Shown here: positions 1-8,638 of the stretch, one piece after another
Numbering within the stretch: position 1 is the stretch's first letter
Layout: every line of letters begins with the position of its first letter
Source of the DNA: Acinetobacter piscicola
GTDB taxonomy: Bacteria; Pseudomonadota; Gammaproteobacteria; Pseudomonadales; Moraxellaceae
DNA: 64,000 nt
Assembly: GCF_015218165.1 (NCBI RefSeq)
Contig: NZ_CP048659.1
Span: 1,364,001-1,428,000, forward strand
Reading direction: 5' to 3'
Made by a program: the position numbers and the translations under genes
The notes under the pieces: generated by a model
Told to the model about the DNA's origin: nothing
Database searches by the model: none
The model's input: the letters and a program-made list of their open reading frames with translations, nothing else

Positions 1-1
1 T

Positions 2-274
2 GATTTGGAGCGTTTATTTAGTGGTGTATTATTGGCAGATCCGCAGCAAATCATGACCTCAAATCCGTCTGACCTCAATGACATTATGTTGGATATGGTG
101 GCAGTCGGTGAGCGCCATGGCATTCGTTTCCCACGTGATTTTGCTTTATTATTTAAGCAAATGTTGTATTTTGATCGTTTTATGCGTGTTCTTGCGCCAT
201 ATACTGATATTTATGCAGATCAACGTTTGCAAATGGTACAACATCTAGATCCTGCAACTTTATTGAAGCAGTGA
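2..274 (+). CDS. C-terminal end of an AarF/ABC1/UbiB-family kinase-like protein (partial)
   Basis: The reading frame is open from the window edge, so only the last ~91 residues are present and the start and kinase core lie outside. The tail has the helical character of the ABC1/UbiB C-terminus, including a segment with RHGIRFPRDFALLFKQML and a short end at PATLLKQ. Members of this family are atypical kinases or ATPases linked to ubiquinone biosynthesis or lipid handling. The catalytic part is not visible, so the subfamily cannot be fixed. A strong terminator hairpin follows at 336-367. Confidence 0.6.
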   Translation, partial: DLERLFSGVLLADPQQIMTSNPSDLNDIMLDMVAVGERHGIRFPRDFALLFKQMLYFDRFMRVLAPYTDIYADQRLQMVQHLDPATLLKQ

Positions 275-335
275 TTGAGTGTTCCTTCTTTTAAAATGGA
301 AGTGATAAGGGAGTTTTTTATTAGAAAATTCCCTT

Positions 336-367
336 AAATATCTCCTTTTTTAAAGGAGATATTTTTT
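336..367 (+). terminator. Intrinsic terminator after the UbiB-like gene
   Basis: A perfect 13-bp stem (336-348 with 352-364) closes on a 3-base loop and runs into further Ts. It ends 28 bases before the folB ATG, so folB is probably transcribed from its own promoter or by read-through. Confidence 0.8.
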
Positions 368-394
368 AAAATTGAAATAGAGAATTTGAGTGTC

Positions 395-775
395 ATGGAT
401 GCAATTATTATTGAAGGTTTGAAAGTTGATACAGTTGTCGGCTGTTTTAATTGGGAGCGACAGATTATTCAACCTTTGATGCTAGATTTGACGATACATA
501 CATCTTTACAACAAGCAGCAGAGTCAGATGAGTTAGTGGATACGCTGAATTATGCAGAGATTTGTGAAATTTCAGCGCATGTTATTCAAGAGGCTGCCCC
601 AAAATTAATCGAACATGCCGCAAAATTAGTGTTGAATGCACTTTTTACTACCTTTTCTGCAATCGAATCTATTATCATTGTGGTTCGTAAGCCTGCCATT
701 ATCCCGCAAGCAAATTCTGTAGGAATTCGTCTTGAACGCCACCGAAATGATTTTCGCCCTAGCACTCGCCAGTAA
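395..775 (+). CDS. folB: Dihydroneopterin aldolase (folate biosynthesis)
   Basis: This enzyme converts 7,8-dihydroneopterin to 6-hydroxymethyl-dihydropterin and glycolaldehyde in the cytosolic folate pathway. The 126-residue product starts MDAIIIEGLKVDTVVGC and has the family pattern of an N-terminal I-x-GL strand, a D-x-LNY segment (about residues 46-53) and a C-terminal K-P-x-x-I-P-x-A-x-x-VG-I stretch. An in-frame TTG lies three codons upstream (386), but ATG 395 fits the family length better. The gene overlaps the start of folK by 29 bases in another frame, which suggests translational coupling of two successive steps. Confidence 0.9.
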   Translation: MDAIIIEGLKVDTVVGCFNWERQIIQPLMLDLTIHTSLQQAAESDELVDTLNYAEICEISAHVIQEAAPKLIEHAAKLVLNALFTTFSAIESIIIVVRKPAIIPQANSVGIRLERHRNDFRPSTRQ

Positions 776-1175
776 TCATCAACCTAAGCACTATTTTCAA
801 AATACTTTTGCTCAAATTTCAACTTTGGGCGAGGTGATCTTTTCCAATATTTACGTTATTCCTTGTCGTGATGGTGTTGGTGCAGAATATTGGAATGCAG
901 CTTGTTTATTAAAAAGTACCTTATCTTTAGATGAAATACAGAAGATTTTAAAAAAAATGGAACAGGACTCAGGGCGAGTCAGACCTTCACACCAAATTTC
1001 TTTAGATATTGATTTGATTGCATGGGGCAAAGACTTAAGTGAAATGCAATTTAACCCCAAAAAATTACCGTTAGCTTTAGATGTAAAAATACCCATGCGC
1101 AATATTTGGGAAAATCCTATTTTTAATCATGCAATTCATCAATATCCGCAAGTGTATCTTCATTCTGAAGTTTGA
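747..1175 (+). CDS. folK: 2-amino-4-hydroxy-6-hydroxymethyldihydropteridine pyrophosphokinase
   Basis: This enzyme transfers pyrophosphate from ATP to 6-hydroxymethyl-dihydropterin, the step after FolB. ATG 747 gives a 142-residue protein (MIFALALASNHQPKHYF); an upstream TTG at 732 is less likely. The signature region reads GRVRPSHQISLDIDLIAWG. The D-I-D metal-binding pair is kept, but the usual G-P-R before it is replaced by S-H-Q. The protein is short for HPPK (about 160 residues is common). Overlap with folB and the C-terminal LPLALDVKIP segment, equivalent to the usual H-P-R-x-x-x-R-x-F-V-L-x-P-L region, support the call. Confidence 0.85.
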   Translation: MIFALALASNHQPKHYFQNTFAQISTLGEVIFSNIYVIPCRDGVGAEYWNAACLLKSTLSLDEIQKILKKMEQDSGRVRPSHQISLDIDLIAWGKDLSEMQFNPKKLPLALDVKIPMRNIWENPIFNHAIHQYPQVYLHSEV

Positions 1176-1530
1176 TTTTTTGTATATCTCGGTAAATCGC
1201 TATTCGCAATTGCTAGATTCACCATTTTATTAAGAAAAATTAAAATGTAATGTCCCGTTTTTAGCACAATTTTTTATTTTGGTATAACTAAATTATTGTT
1301 TGAATGATTTTTTTTGTTATTGTCTGATTTGTTTTTATACTTTATATCTTGAATAATTCGCGTGTAAATATATTTTTCATAGACCGCTTTTATAACTAGA
1401 GGAAGATGTTGGATGAAATCAGATCAGTAGCTTAAAGTTTATTGCTTTGAGATTGATTTGTAGATCTAACAAGATTCTTTAGAAAATTTTAAAAAATGCA
1501 AACATTGTCACAATTTTGGTGTTAAAATAG
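1176..1530. other. AT-rich intergenic stretch, no gene seen
   Basis: This 355-base stretch is AT-rich and holds no credible open frame or stable hairpin with a T-tract. It probably contains the promoter of the small membrane protein that follows, but I cannot fix a convincing -35/-10 pair. Confidence 0.5.
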
Positions 1531-1725
1531 ATGAAATTCACTATAACTAAGAAGCTTATGTTCAAGATTGCCGCATTATTTTTCATTACGACCATTTTTG
1601 CAGTCGGATATTGGACATATATCGATACAAATAAGCGTAAAGAGCAAAATATGCTTAAATTAATTCAAGAAGCCAATAAAACTATTTTAACGGTAGAAAA
1701 TAATCCCCATAATAATATGCGTTAA
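1531..1725 (+). CDS. Small single-span membrane protein, function unknown
   Basis: I do not recognise this 64-residue protein. It starts MKFTITKKLMFKIAALFF, with a basic N-terminus followed by one hydrophobic helix (about residues 9-28). A charged tail (NKRKEQNMLKLIQEANK) ends NNMR. The layout suggests a signal anchor with the tail in the periplasm. No clear ribosome-binding site precedes the ATG. The gene stands alone between folK and the purine permease leader. It could be a real small gene or a chance frame; the hydrophobic segment followed by an amphipathic helix favours a real gene. Confidence 0.45.
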   Translation: MKFTITKKLMFKIAALFFITTIFAVGYWTYIDTNKRKEQNMLKLIQEANKTILTVENNPHNNMR

Positions 1726-1788
1726 CAAAGTAATCTTCAAATTATGGTGTATGGTTGGCGATTTTTAAAAAATAAATAAACAATATGG

Positions 1789-1794
1789 TATAAT
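1789..1794 (+). promoter_or_regulatory. -10 element of the purine permease leader transcript
   Basis: A perfect TATAAT lies upstream of a structured ~80-nt stretch that ends in a terminator. No good -35 is seen at 17 bp spacing (the region is A-rich), so activity may depend on an activator or on the AT-rich upstream DNA. Confidence 0.5.
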
Positions 1795-1799
1795 TTGCC

Positions 1800-1881
1800 A
1801 ACCGTATTTTAGATAAAGAACAGGCGAGCACTGAAGTGAGCTTGAAAATGGATAAAAGGCTGCATTTTTTGCAGCTTTTTT
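1800..1881 (+). promoter_or_regulatory. Structured leader or small RNA ending in a terminator, upstream of the purine permease
   Basis: From the inferred start near 1800 the RNA would carry a small CAC-TGAA-GTG hairpin at 1829-1838. A possible UUGCC (1794-1798) to GGCGA (1823-1827) pairing depends on the exact start. The RNA ends in a 6-bp GCTGCA/TGCAGC stem (1859-1864 with 1870-1875) followed by six Ts. The permease ATG is 133 bases further on. The layout fits a riboswitch or attenuator for purine uptake, or an independent ~80-nt sRNA. I could not match it to the classical purine riboswitch core from memory. Confidence 0.45.
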
Positions 1882-2013
1882 AGTTCAAAAAATCTTTATT
1901 ATTTCTATCTTTTTGGTATGTAAATTGAATGTATTTCTTAGTTTTTTGAGAACATTTCGATTTATGCACAAAACCTTATCAACACATAGCTCAATTTTTA
2001 TAGGGGCTCACCA

Positions 2014-3333
2014 ATGACGACTCCAAATCCTTCTGCGGGTTTGCTTGAACGCTTATTCAAACTCAGTGAGAACAAAACTACGTTTAGAACTGAAATTCTT
2101 GCTGGTGTAACTACATTTTTGACCATGTGTTACATCATCATTGTGAATCCCTTAATTCTCTCTGAAACGGGGATGGACCATGGGGCTGTATTTGTCGCAA
2201 CCTGCTTAGCTGCTGCAATTGGTTGTTTAGTGATGGGAATCGTGGCAAATTATCCTATCGCACTTGCACCCGGCATGGGGCTAAATGCGTACTTTACTTA
2301 TTCAGTCTGTATCGGTATGGGCGTGCCTTGGCAAACAGCTTTAGCAGCAGTGTTTATGTCAGGTCTCATTTTTATTGCGATCAGCATGTTCAAAATTCGT
2401 GAAGCGATTGTCAATGCGATTCCGATGTCGTTGAAGTTTGCCATCGGTGGTGGGATTGGTTTGTTCCTTGCATTGGTTGCGCTCAAAAATGCAGGCATTA
2501 TTGTTGATAATCAAGCGACGCTTGTAGGTTTGGGCGATTTAAAGCAACCGACTGTATTGTTGGCATTATTTGGCTTTTTCCTTGTCGTGATTATGCACCA
2601 TTTTAAAGTACGCGGTGCGATCATCATCAGTATTTTAGTGATTACAGCATTATCTACGGTATTGGGTTATAACGAGTTTAAAGGTATAGTTGGTTCGATT
2701 CCATCGATTGCGCCAACGTTTATGCAAATGGATTTTGAAGGTCTGTTTACTGCGAGTTTGATTGGCGTCATTTTTGTATTTTTCTTGGTGGATCTATTTG
2801 ACTCTACAGGGACGTTGGTTGGTGTTTCACATCGTGCTGGTTTACTCAAAGATGGTAAATTACCTCGTTTGAAAAAAGCCTTATTTGCCGATTCGACAGC
2901 TATTGTTGCGGGTGCTGCACTTGGTACTTCATCAACTACACCTTATATCGAATCTTCCGCAGGTGTGGCAGCAGGTGGACGTACAGGTTTAACGGCAGTT
3001 GTCGTAGGCTTGCTATTTATTGCCTGTTTATTCTTAGCACCTTTGGCACAGTCAGTTCCTGGTTTTGCCACTGCACCAGCATTGTTATTCGTTGGTGTGT
3101 TGATGATTCAAGGAATCACCAATATTGAATGGGATGACATTACTGAAGCTGTTCCTGCATTTTTAACTATTGTATTTATGCCATTTACCTATTCGATTGC
3201 AGATGGTATTGCGATGGGCTTTATTAGTTATGCATTGGTGAAATTATTCACAGGTAAAGCTGCAACTGTTCCATATATGGTATGGATTATTGCTGTACTT
3301 TGGGTGATTAAGTTCGTTGCATTTGGCGGCTAA
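2014..3333 (+). CDS. NCS2/AzgA-type purine (adenine/guanine/hypoxanthine) permease
   Basis: An inner-membrane proton-coupled nucleobase importer of 439 residues with about 12-14 hydrophobic segments. The N-terminus (LLERLFKLSENKTTFRTEIL) and the following TFLTMCYIIIVNPLIL are typical of the AzgA branch. Family motifs include APGMGLNAYFTY (about residue 87), DLFDSTGTLVGVS (about residue 261) and GTSSTTPYIESSAGVAAGGR (about residue 303). The next gene is an adenine deaminase, so adenine or hypoxanthine is a likely substrate. A structured leader with an internal terminator lies upstream, suggesting control by purine level. The exact substrate cannot be read from sequence. Confidence 0.88.
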   Translation: MTTPNPSAGLLERLFKLSENKTTFRTEILAGVTTFLTMCYIIIVNPLILSETGMDHGAVFVATCLAAAIGCLVMGIVANYPIALAPGMGLNAYFTYSVCIGMGVPWQTALAAVFMSGLIFIAISMFKIREAIVNAIPMSLKFAIGGGIGLFLALVALKNAGIIVDNQATLVGLGDLKQPTVLLALFGFFLVVIMHHFKVRGAIIISILVITALSTVLGYNEFKGIVGSIPSIAPTFMQMDFEGLFTASLIGVIFVFFLVDLFDSTGTLVGVSHRAGLLKDGKLPRLKKALFADSTAIVAGAALGTSSTTPYIESSAGVAAGGRTGLTAVVVGLLFIACLFLAPLAQSVPGFATAPALLFVGVLMIQGITNIEWDDITEAVPAFLTIVFMPFTYSIADGIAMGFISYALVKLFTGKAATVPYMVWIIAVLWVIKFVAFGG

Positions 3334-3347
3334 TTTTCGGTATTCAG

Positions 3348-3384
3348 AAAAGGGTGTAAACTCAGTTTGCACCCTTTTTTATTT
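3348..3384 (+). terminator. Intrinsic terminator after the purine permease
   Basis: AAAAGGGTG (3348-3356) pairs with CACCCTTTT (3370-3378), the stem being extended through one T-G pair, and the sequence runs into Ts. It separates the permease from the deaminase, which begins at 3427. Confidence 0.7.
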
Positions 3385-3423
3385 TGAAATAAATGTAAAT
3401 CTTATTGTGAAATTTGAGGATAA

Positions 3424-4428
<1,005 letters not shown>

Positions 4429-4459
4429 AACTCGGTTTATCCTAAGCATTAACAAGAAA

Positions 4460-4483
4460 GCAGTGTATTTACACTGCTTTTTT
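4460..4483 (+). terminator. Intrinsic terminator after the adenine deaminase gene
   Basis: GCAGTGT/ACACTGC stem (4460-4466 with 4471-4477) with an ATTT loop and six Ts. It ends only 15 bases before the next start codon. Confidence 0.8.
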
Positions 4484-4497
4484 ATGAGGAATTGAAT

Positions 4498-4851
4498 GTG
4501 AAAATTTTTACCGCTTTAACATTATTAATGATTGTACCAATTACGGTGGGATGTGCCGATTCGGATTCTAAATCAGTGACACAAAAAATGTTAAAGCCAT
4601 TAATTGAGCAACAATGTGCAACTGAACTCAAAAACTCAAAAGTTTGGCAGACATCATCATTATTTTGGAGCACGACACAACAAAGCAATGCGCAGCATAA
4701 AATTTGTGGCTGTGTCAGCGAAAATGCTTTAAATAATGTGGGCACTAAGGAGTTATGGGTTGCTTCAGTGAATGAATCTGCAAAAAATAAATTGATTGAA
4801 AAAGCAGTGGTGAATAGTTTGAAAGGATGTGCTGCTGAGATTTTTAAATAA
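4498..4851 (+). CDS. Small exported cysteine-containing protein, paralogue of the protein at 5742-6125
   Basis: A 117-residue protein with a hydrophobic signal segment ending near PITVGC. The lipobox is imperfect, so it may be a lipoprotein or a secreted protein. GTG 4498 is preferred over an in-frame TTG at 4492 because GAGGA (4486-4490) is correctly spaced for the GTG. The mature part shares with the downstream protein a pattern of C-x-TEL-x-N-x-x-x-WQT, then ICGCVS, and a final C-A near the end; the four conserved cysteines could form two disulfides. I do not recognise the family and infer no function. Confidence 0.7.
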   Translation: MKIFTALTLLMIVPITVGCADSDSKSVTQKMLKPLIEQQCATELKNSKVWQTSSLFWSTTQQSNAQHKICGCVSENALNNVGTKELWVASVNESAKNKLIEKAVVNSLKGCAAEIFK

Positions 4852-4895
4852 TAATTGTAGATGTAACTGTATAATTTCATTATTTTTTGCACTAA

Positions 4896-4919
4896 AAAGC
4901 ACATCTAATGATGTGCTTT
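4896..4919. terminator. Bidirectional terminator between the lipoprotein and cytochrome b561 genes
   Basis: A perfect 10-bp inverted repeat AAAGCACATC/GATGTGCTTT with a TAAT loop lies between convergent genes. Confidence 0.7.
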
Positions 4920-4950
4920 GATGTTTTAAACAAATTGTGCTTTATCTAGC

Positions 4951-5541
4951 TTAGTCACTTTGACGTGTCATACTGCGTAATACATTATCTTTATCAATAA
5001 AATGATGTTTTAACGCTGCGGCAATATGCCCAACTAAGAGTAAACCCGCTGCCCATGAAAGATAAATATGCAATGGTTTTACAATGTCCATTAAGTCGGG
5101 GTTGTCCTGAACTAATCTTGGGATTTCAAATAAATATAAAACAGGCACAGGATGTCCTGCGCTCCAACTAAATAAACAACCTGTAATAGGAAGAGCCAAC
5201 AACATAAAATAAAGAGCCAAATGCCCTAAATGTGCGAATGTTTTCATTGCAGGTGACATGGTATTGGGTAGTGCAGGTGCAGGGTGCGTATAACGCCAAA
5301 AGATACGAATAACCACTAAGAAAAGAATCGTTGACGCAATATTTTTATGTAAAGTAATCACATCCCCTTTAAAGCTACCATCAGTTTCATAGCTTAAAAA
5401 ATTACCACTATAAAAACCAATGAACCAAGCACTAATGAAAATAATTGCCATAATCCAATGTAGGCATTGGGCTGTTCTTGTGTAATATTTTGATTGTTGT
5501 GGCATTGAACCATGTTCCATAGATCTATTTAGAAGCATCAT
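4951..5541 (-). CDS. Cytochrome b561 family inner-membrane protein
   Basis: A dihaem b-type cytochrome that passes electrons in the inner membrane, in the family of E. coli CybB. The product (up to 196 residues) has four hydrophobic segments. Candidate haem-ligand histidines sit in QCLHWIMAIIF (helix 1), THPAPALP and LHKNIAST (helix 2 region), HLALYFMLLALPITG (helix 3) and LHIYLSWAAGLLLVGHIAAALKHH (helix 4, the usual C-terminal haem pair). Alternative starts lie at MEHGSMPQQ (5520) and MPQQSKYYTR (5505). MPQQ matches the usual N-terminus of the family, so the true protein may be slightly shorter. Confidence 0.85.
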   Translation of the reverse strand: MMLLNRSMEHGSMPQQSKYYTRTAQCLHWIMAIIFISAWFIGFYSGNFLSYETDGSFKGDVITLHKNIASTILFLVVIRIFWRYTHPAPALPNTMSPAMKTFAHLGHLALYFMLLALPITGCLFSWSAGHPVPVLYLFEIPRLVQDNPDLMDIVKPLHIYLSWAAGLLLVGHIAAALKHHFIDKDNVLRSMTRQSD

Positions 5542-5741
5542 ATTTATTTTTCAATACAAGATCACTATTAAAAATTCAACGAATTGTTTTGTATTTGCAA
5601 CGCTCAGCTAAAGTGAATATAAAATGCTTGAAAATAGTACAAATTTTAGCAAATTACATTTTTATAGAAAATTACAGGTTTAAACTCTATAGCACTTTCG
5701 GCACAATACGCACACTGAATTTTCATAACAAGGAAAATATT

Positions 5742-6125
5742 GTGAAAAAATTAATTGCAGTGCTTGCGCCAATCGCGCTTATATTGACAGCTTGCGCATC
5801 GACTTCAGGTACAACTGGTACTTCTACAGCTGCGTCAACGACGCAACAACTTGGCACAGCAGCATTAAAAATTGCAATTAATGCAAAATGTACAACAGAA
5901 CTGAATAATTTACCTGCATGGCAAACTGCAACCAAATTAATGACTATTGAGCAAAAAAACAATGTTCAAGGTGAAATTTGTGGTTGTGTAAGCGACAAAG
6001 CACCACAAAGCGTAACGGCGGTAGATTTAGCAACGGCTGCAATTGATCCAAATGCCCGTGCAACGATTGTATCAAATGCAGTGACCAAAACCATCAATGC
6101 ATGTGTGGCAGAAGCTGTAAAATAA
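5742..6125 (+). CDS. Small lipoprotein, paralogue of the protein at 4498-4851
   Basis: GTG 5742 follows AGGAAA at 5731 and gives a 127-residue lipoprotein. The signal peptide [18 protein letters not shown] ends in a good lipobox (LTAC, cysteine about residue 18) followed by an S/T/G-rich linker. The mature part repeats the pattern of the upstream protein: [22 protein letters not shown], and a C-terminal NACVAEAVK. This is a local duplication with the cytochrome b561 gene inserted between copies on the other strand. A longer frame upstream to 5589 lacks signal-peptide character and is not used. Function is unknown. Confidence 0.75.
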   Translation: MKKLIAVLAPIALILTACASTSGTTGTSTAASTTQQLGTAALKIAINAKCTTELNNLPAWQTATKLMTIEQKNNVQGEICGCVSDKAPQSVTAVDLATAAIDPNARATIVSNAVTKTINACVAEAVK

Positions 6126-6129
6126 TTTG

Positions 6130-6138
6130 TGTTATAAT
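6130..6138 (+). promoter_or_regulatory. Extended -10 promoter for rnhB
   Basis: TGTTATAAT is an extended -10 (TG-N-TATAAT). It sits directly before the terminator of the upstream lipoprotein gene, so rnhB transcripts would start inside that hairpin at about 6145. Confidence 0.5.
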
Positions 6139-6143
6139 GCGCA

Positions 6144-6171
6144 GAGGCTGACAGGTTCAGCCTCTTTTTTT
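6144..6171 (+). terminator. Strong intrinsic terminator before rnhB
   Basis: GAGGCTGA/TCAGCCTC stem (6144-6151 with 6157-6164), loop CAGGT, then seven Ts. The T-tract touches the first possible rnhB ATG (6172). Confidence 0.85.
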
Positions 6172-6186
6172 ATGGGTGAAAAGCAG

Positions 6187-6759
6187 ATGTTAATTGCGGG
6201 TGTTGATGAAGCGGGCAGAGGGCCTTTAGTCGGGGCTGTTGTGGCTGCGGCTGTGATTTTAGATCCAAACAATCCAATAGAAGGTTTGAATGATTCTAAA
6301 AAACTCACTGAAAAAAAACGTGAAAAGTTATTTAAAGAAATCCAAGAAAAAGCGTTAGCTTGGGCAATTGCAGAAGCATCACATACCGAGATTGACGAAC
6401 TCAATATTTTACAAGCATCTTTATTGGCAATGCGTCGTGCAGTAGAGGCATTAGCACTTGTACCTGAGCATGTTCGTGTGGATGGCAATAAAGTCCCCCA
6501 AGGATTGCAGATGAGTTGCGATGCTGTAGTCGGTGGGGATGCACTGCACCCAGAAATCAGTGCAGCAAGTATTTTAGCTAAAGTGACGCGTGATCGTGAA
6601 ATGGTTGAACTTGATGCTATTTATCCACAATACGGATTTGCCAAACATAAAGGTTATCCAACCAAAGCACATTTTGCAGCCATTGAAGCGCACGGTGTCA
6701 TTGACCAGCATCGCCGAAGCTATGCTCCTGTCAAAAAAGCATTAAAATTATTTGAATAG
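6187..6759 (+). CDS. rnhB: Ribonuclease HII
   Basis: This enzyme cuts the RNA strand of RNA-DNA hybrids and removes misincorporated ribonucleotides. The conserved N-terminus [16 protein letters not shown] holds the first catalytic Asp-Glu pair. [14 protein letters not shown], the [19 protein letters not shown] segment with the third acidic site, and the C-terminal GYPTKAHF-x8-G-x4-HRRSY are all present. ATG 6187 gives 190 residues; ATG 6172 would add MGEKQ and lies directly against the terminator T-tract. AAAGCAG before 6187 is a weak ribosome-binding site. Confidence 0.93.
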   Translation: MLIAGVDEAGRGPLVGAVVAAAVILDPNNPIEGLNDSKKLTEKKREKLFKEIQEKALAWAIAEASHTEIDELNILQASLLAMRRAVEALALVPEHVRVDGNKVPQGLQMSCDAVVGGDALHPEISAASILAKVTRDREMVELDAIYPQYGFAKHKGYPTKAHFAAIEAHGVIDQHRRSYAPVKKALKLFE

Positions 6760-6800
6760 TCTTCTAAATAAGTTGTATTTTGCTGTGCATAGATAAATTT

Positions 6801-6823
6801 AAAGCGGCCTCTTGAGCCGCTTT
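6801..6823. terminator. Bidirectional terminator between rnhB and csrA
   Basis: AAAGCGGC/GCCGCTTT stem (6801-6808 with 6816-6823) lies between convergent genes. Confidence 0.7.
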
Positions 6824-6846
6824 ATACTTTCCCAACTAACAATAAC

Positions 6847-7107
6847 TTAACGGTTAAAGTTATCATTATTTTGGGCATAATTATCTTCTTCAAATGAAGG
6901 TTGATAATCTTGATCAATGTGTTGCAAATGTTCGTGCATCGCACGTTCATGTTGAATGCGTTGATAAATTTCTTCACGATGGACAGAAACTTCTTTCGGT
7001 GCATTTACCCCAATACGAACTTGATTACCTTTGACACCAAGCACAGTAACACTGACTTGATCACCAATCATTAATGTTTCTCCGACACGACGGGTCAGAA
7101 TCAGCAT
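6847..7107 (-). CDS. csrA: Carbon storage regulator CsrA
   Basis: A homodimeric RNA-binding protein that controls translation and stability of mRNAs by binding GGA motifs. Residues 1-60 ([16 protein letters not shown] ... [19 protein letters not shown]) are a near-textbook CsrA, including the RNA-contacting L4 and R44-type positions. Start ATG 7107 follows AAGGAGA; the longer frame upstream is discarded. The 86-residue protein has a ~25-residue acidic, Asn/Gln-rich C-terminal tail ([20 protein letters not shown]) absent from the 61-residue E. coli protein. Such extensions are known in Moraxellaceae. It lies downstream of lysC, a common neighbour in this genus. Confidence 0.95.
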   Translation of the reverse strand: MLILTRRVGETLMIGDQVSVTVLGVKGNQVRIGVNAPKEVSVHREEIYQRIQHERAMHEHLQHIDQDYQPSFEEDNYAQNNDNFNR

Positions 7108-7262
7108 GTTTATCTCCTTGCAAAACGCTAAACCTGCAATGAATTTCTTTAGTTTAGAAAGCAACCTCGAAAACAGAGAGCATTTTAACAGAATAATGTG
7201 ATCAAGTTTTCACTTTAAATCACTCTGGCGAAATTTTTTACAACCTCAGCACTTAATATAAC

Positions 7263-7292
7263 AGAGCCACTATAAAAAACTATAGTGGCTCT
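7263..7292. repeat. Perfect 12-bp inverted repeat between lysC and csrA
   Basis: AGAGCCACTATA (7263-7274) and its exact complement (7281-7292) flank six bases. It is positioned as a terminator for lysC on the minus strand, although the T-tract after the stem is poor. It could also pause or process a lysC-csrA transcript. Confidence 0.55.
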
Positions 7293-7342
7293 ATCATTTT
7301 CTAGGTCAAAATTGCCAATAATAGGTTAATTTTGATTAAATT

Positions 7343-8623
7343 TTAAGCGCGCGTGCTAGATTCGCCATGTTCACGATCTAAGCCAAATGCTGTATGTAAT
7401 GTACGAACAGCAAGTTCTAAATAATTTTCTTCAATAATCACTGAAATTTTAATTTCAGAAGTTGAAATCATTAAGATATTAATGCCTTCATCTGCAAGCG
7501 CAGTAAACATTTTACTCGCAACACCTGCATGTGAGCGCATACCTACACCAACGATTGACACTTTTACGATGTCATCACGCGTTGCGACTTCACGTGCGTT
7601 AATTGCTTTTGCAGTATCTTCTAAAATTGTTTTGGCTTTTTTAAGTTCGCCACGGTTTACTGTAAATGTAAAGTCCGTTGTACCATCTTCTTCAACGTTT
7701 TGGATAATCATATCCACTTCAACATTTGCAGCACCAATCGGTGACAAAATTTTAGAGGCGATACCTGGTTCATCAGGCACACCTAAAATGGTTAATTTTG
7801 CTTCGTCACGGTTAAATGCGATACCTGAAATAATAGGATTTTCCATGTTGTCTTCCGCTTCAGTGGTGATTAGTGTTCCAACGTTCTTTTTAAAATCTTC
7901 GTCGAATGCGCCATCATCGTCATTATCAAAACTTGATAATACGCGTAAAGGCACTTGGTATTTTCCTGCAAATTCAACAGAACGAATTTGCAAAACTTTA
8001 GAACCAAGTGATGCCATTTCAAGCATTTCTTCAAATGAAATGCGATCAACTTTTTTGGCTTTTGGTGCGACACGTGGGTCAGTGGTATAAACACCATCTA
8101 CATCTGTATAAATTTGGCATTCATCTGCTTTTAATGCAGCAGCAAGTGCAACACCTGAAGTGTCTGAACCACCACGACCTAATGTTGTGGTATTGCCTTC
8201 AGCATCAAAGCCTTGGAAACCTGCAACAACAATTACACGTCCTGCATCGAGATGCCCCGTCATGACATCCGTATCAATTGAGTCGATACGTGCTTTGGTG
8301 AATGCACTGTCAGTTTTAATACCAACTTGGCGACCCGTAAGTGATTTTGCTTCAACTCCAATGGAGTTAAGAGCCATAGACAACATTGCAATCGTTACCT
8401 GTTCACCTGTAGACACCATTTGGTCTAATTCACGTGGATCAGGGGTTTCGGTAATGGCTTTCGCTAAAGCCAATAAGCGGTTGGTTTCACCACTCATTGC
8501 TGATACAACCACAACCACCTTGTGGCCATGATCATGCCAACGCTTTACACGACGAGCAACATTTAAAATGCGCTCTGGAGTACCCATTGAAGTACCGCCA
8601 TATTTTTGAACGATTAGTGCCAT
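7343..8623 (-). CDS. lysC: Aspartokinase
   Basis: Phosphorylates aspartate, the first step toward lysine, threonine, methionine and diaminopimelate. Start ATG 8623 (MALIVQKYGGTSMG) follows AAGGA and gives 426 residues. The amino-acid kinase domain spans about residues 1-240 (KYGGTS, VVVVSAMSGETNRLL, TLGRGGSDTSGVALAA). Two C-terminal ACT domains follow, with ILGVPDEPGIASKILSPIG and VSIVGVGMRSHAGVASKMF, the usual sites of lysine/threonine feedback. A homologous arrangement of alaS, lysC and csrA on one strand is common in gamma-proteobacteria. Confidence 0.95.
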   Translation of the reverse strand: MALIVQKYGGTSMGTPERILNVARRVKRWHDHGHKVVVVVSAMSGETNRLLALAKAITETPDPRELDQMVSTGEQVTIAMLSMALNSIGVEAKSLTGRQVGIKTDSAFTKARIDSIDTDVMTGHLDAGRVIVVAGFQGFDAEGNTTTLGRGGSDTSGVALAAALKADECQIYTDVDGVYTTDPRVAPKAKKVDRISFEEMLEMASLGSKVLQIRSVEFAGKYQVPLRVLSSFDNDDDGAFDEDFKKNVGTLITTEAEDNMENPIISGIAFNRDEAKLTILGVPDEPGIASKILSPIGAANVEVDMIIQNVEEDGTTDFTFTVNRGELKKAKTILEDTAKAINAREVATRDDIVKVSIVGVGMRSHAGVASKMFTALADEGINILMISTSEIKISVIIEENYLELAVRTLHTAFGLDREHGESSTRA

Positions 8624-8638
8624 AACTATCCTTACCAA

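Noticed and set aside
5589..5741. N-terminal extension of the second lipoprotein by 51 residues
   Set aside because: It would bury the signal peptide; GTG 5742 has AGGAAA upstream and starts a proper lipoprotein signal.
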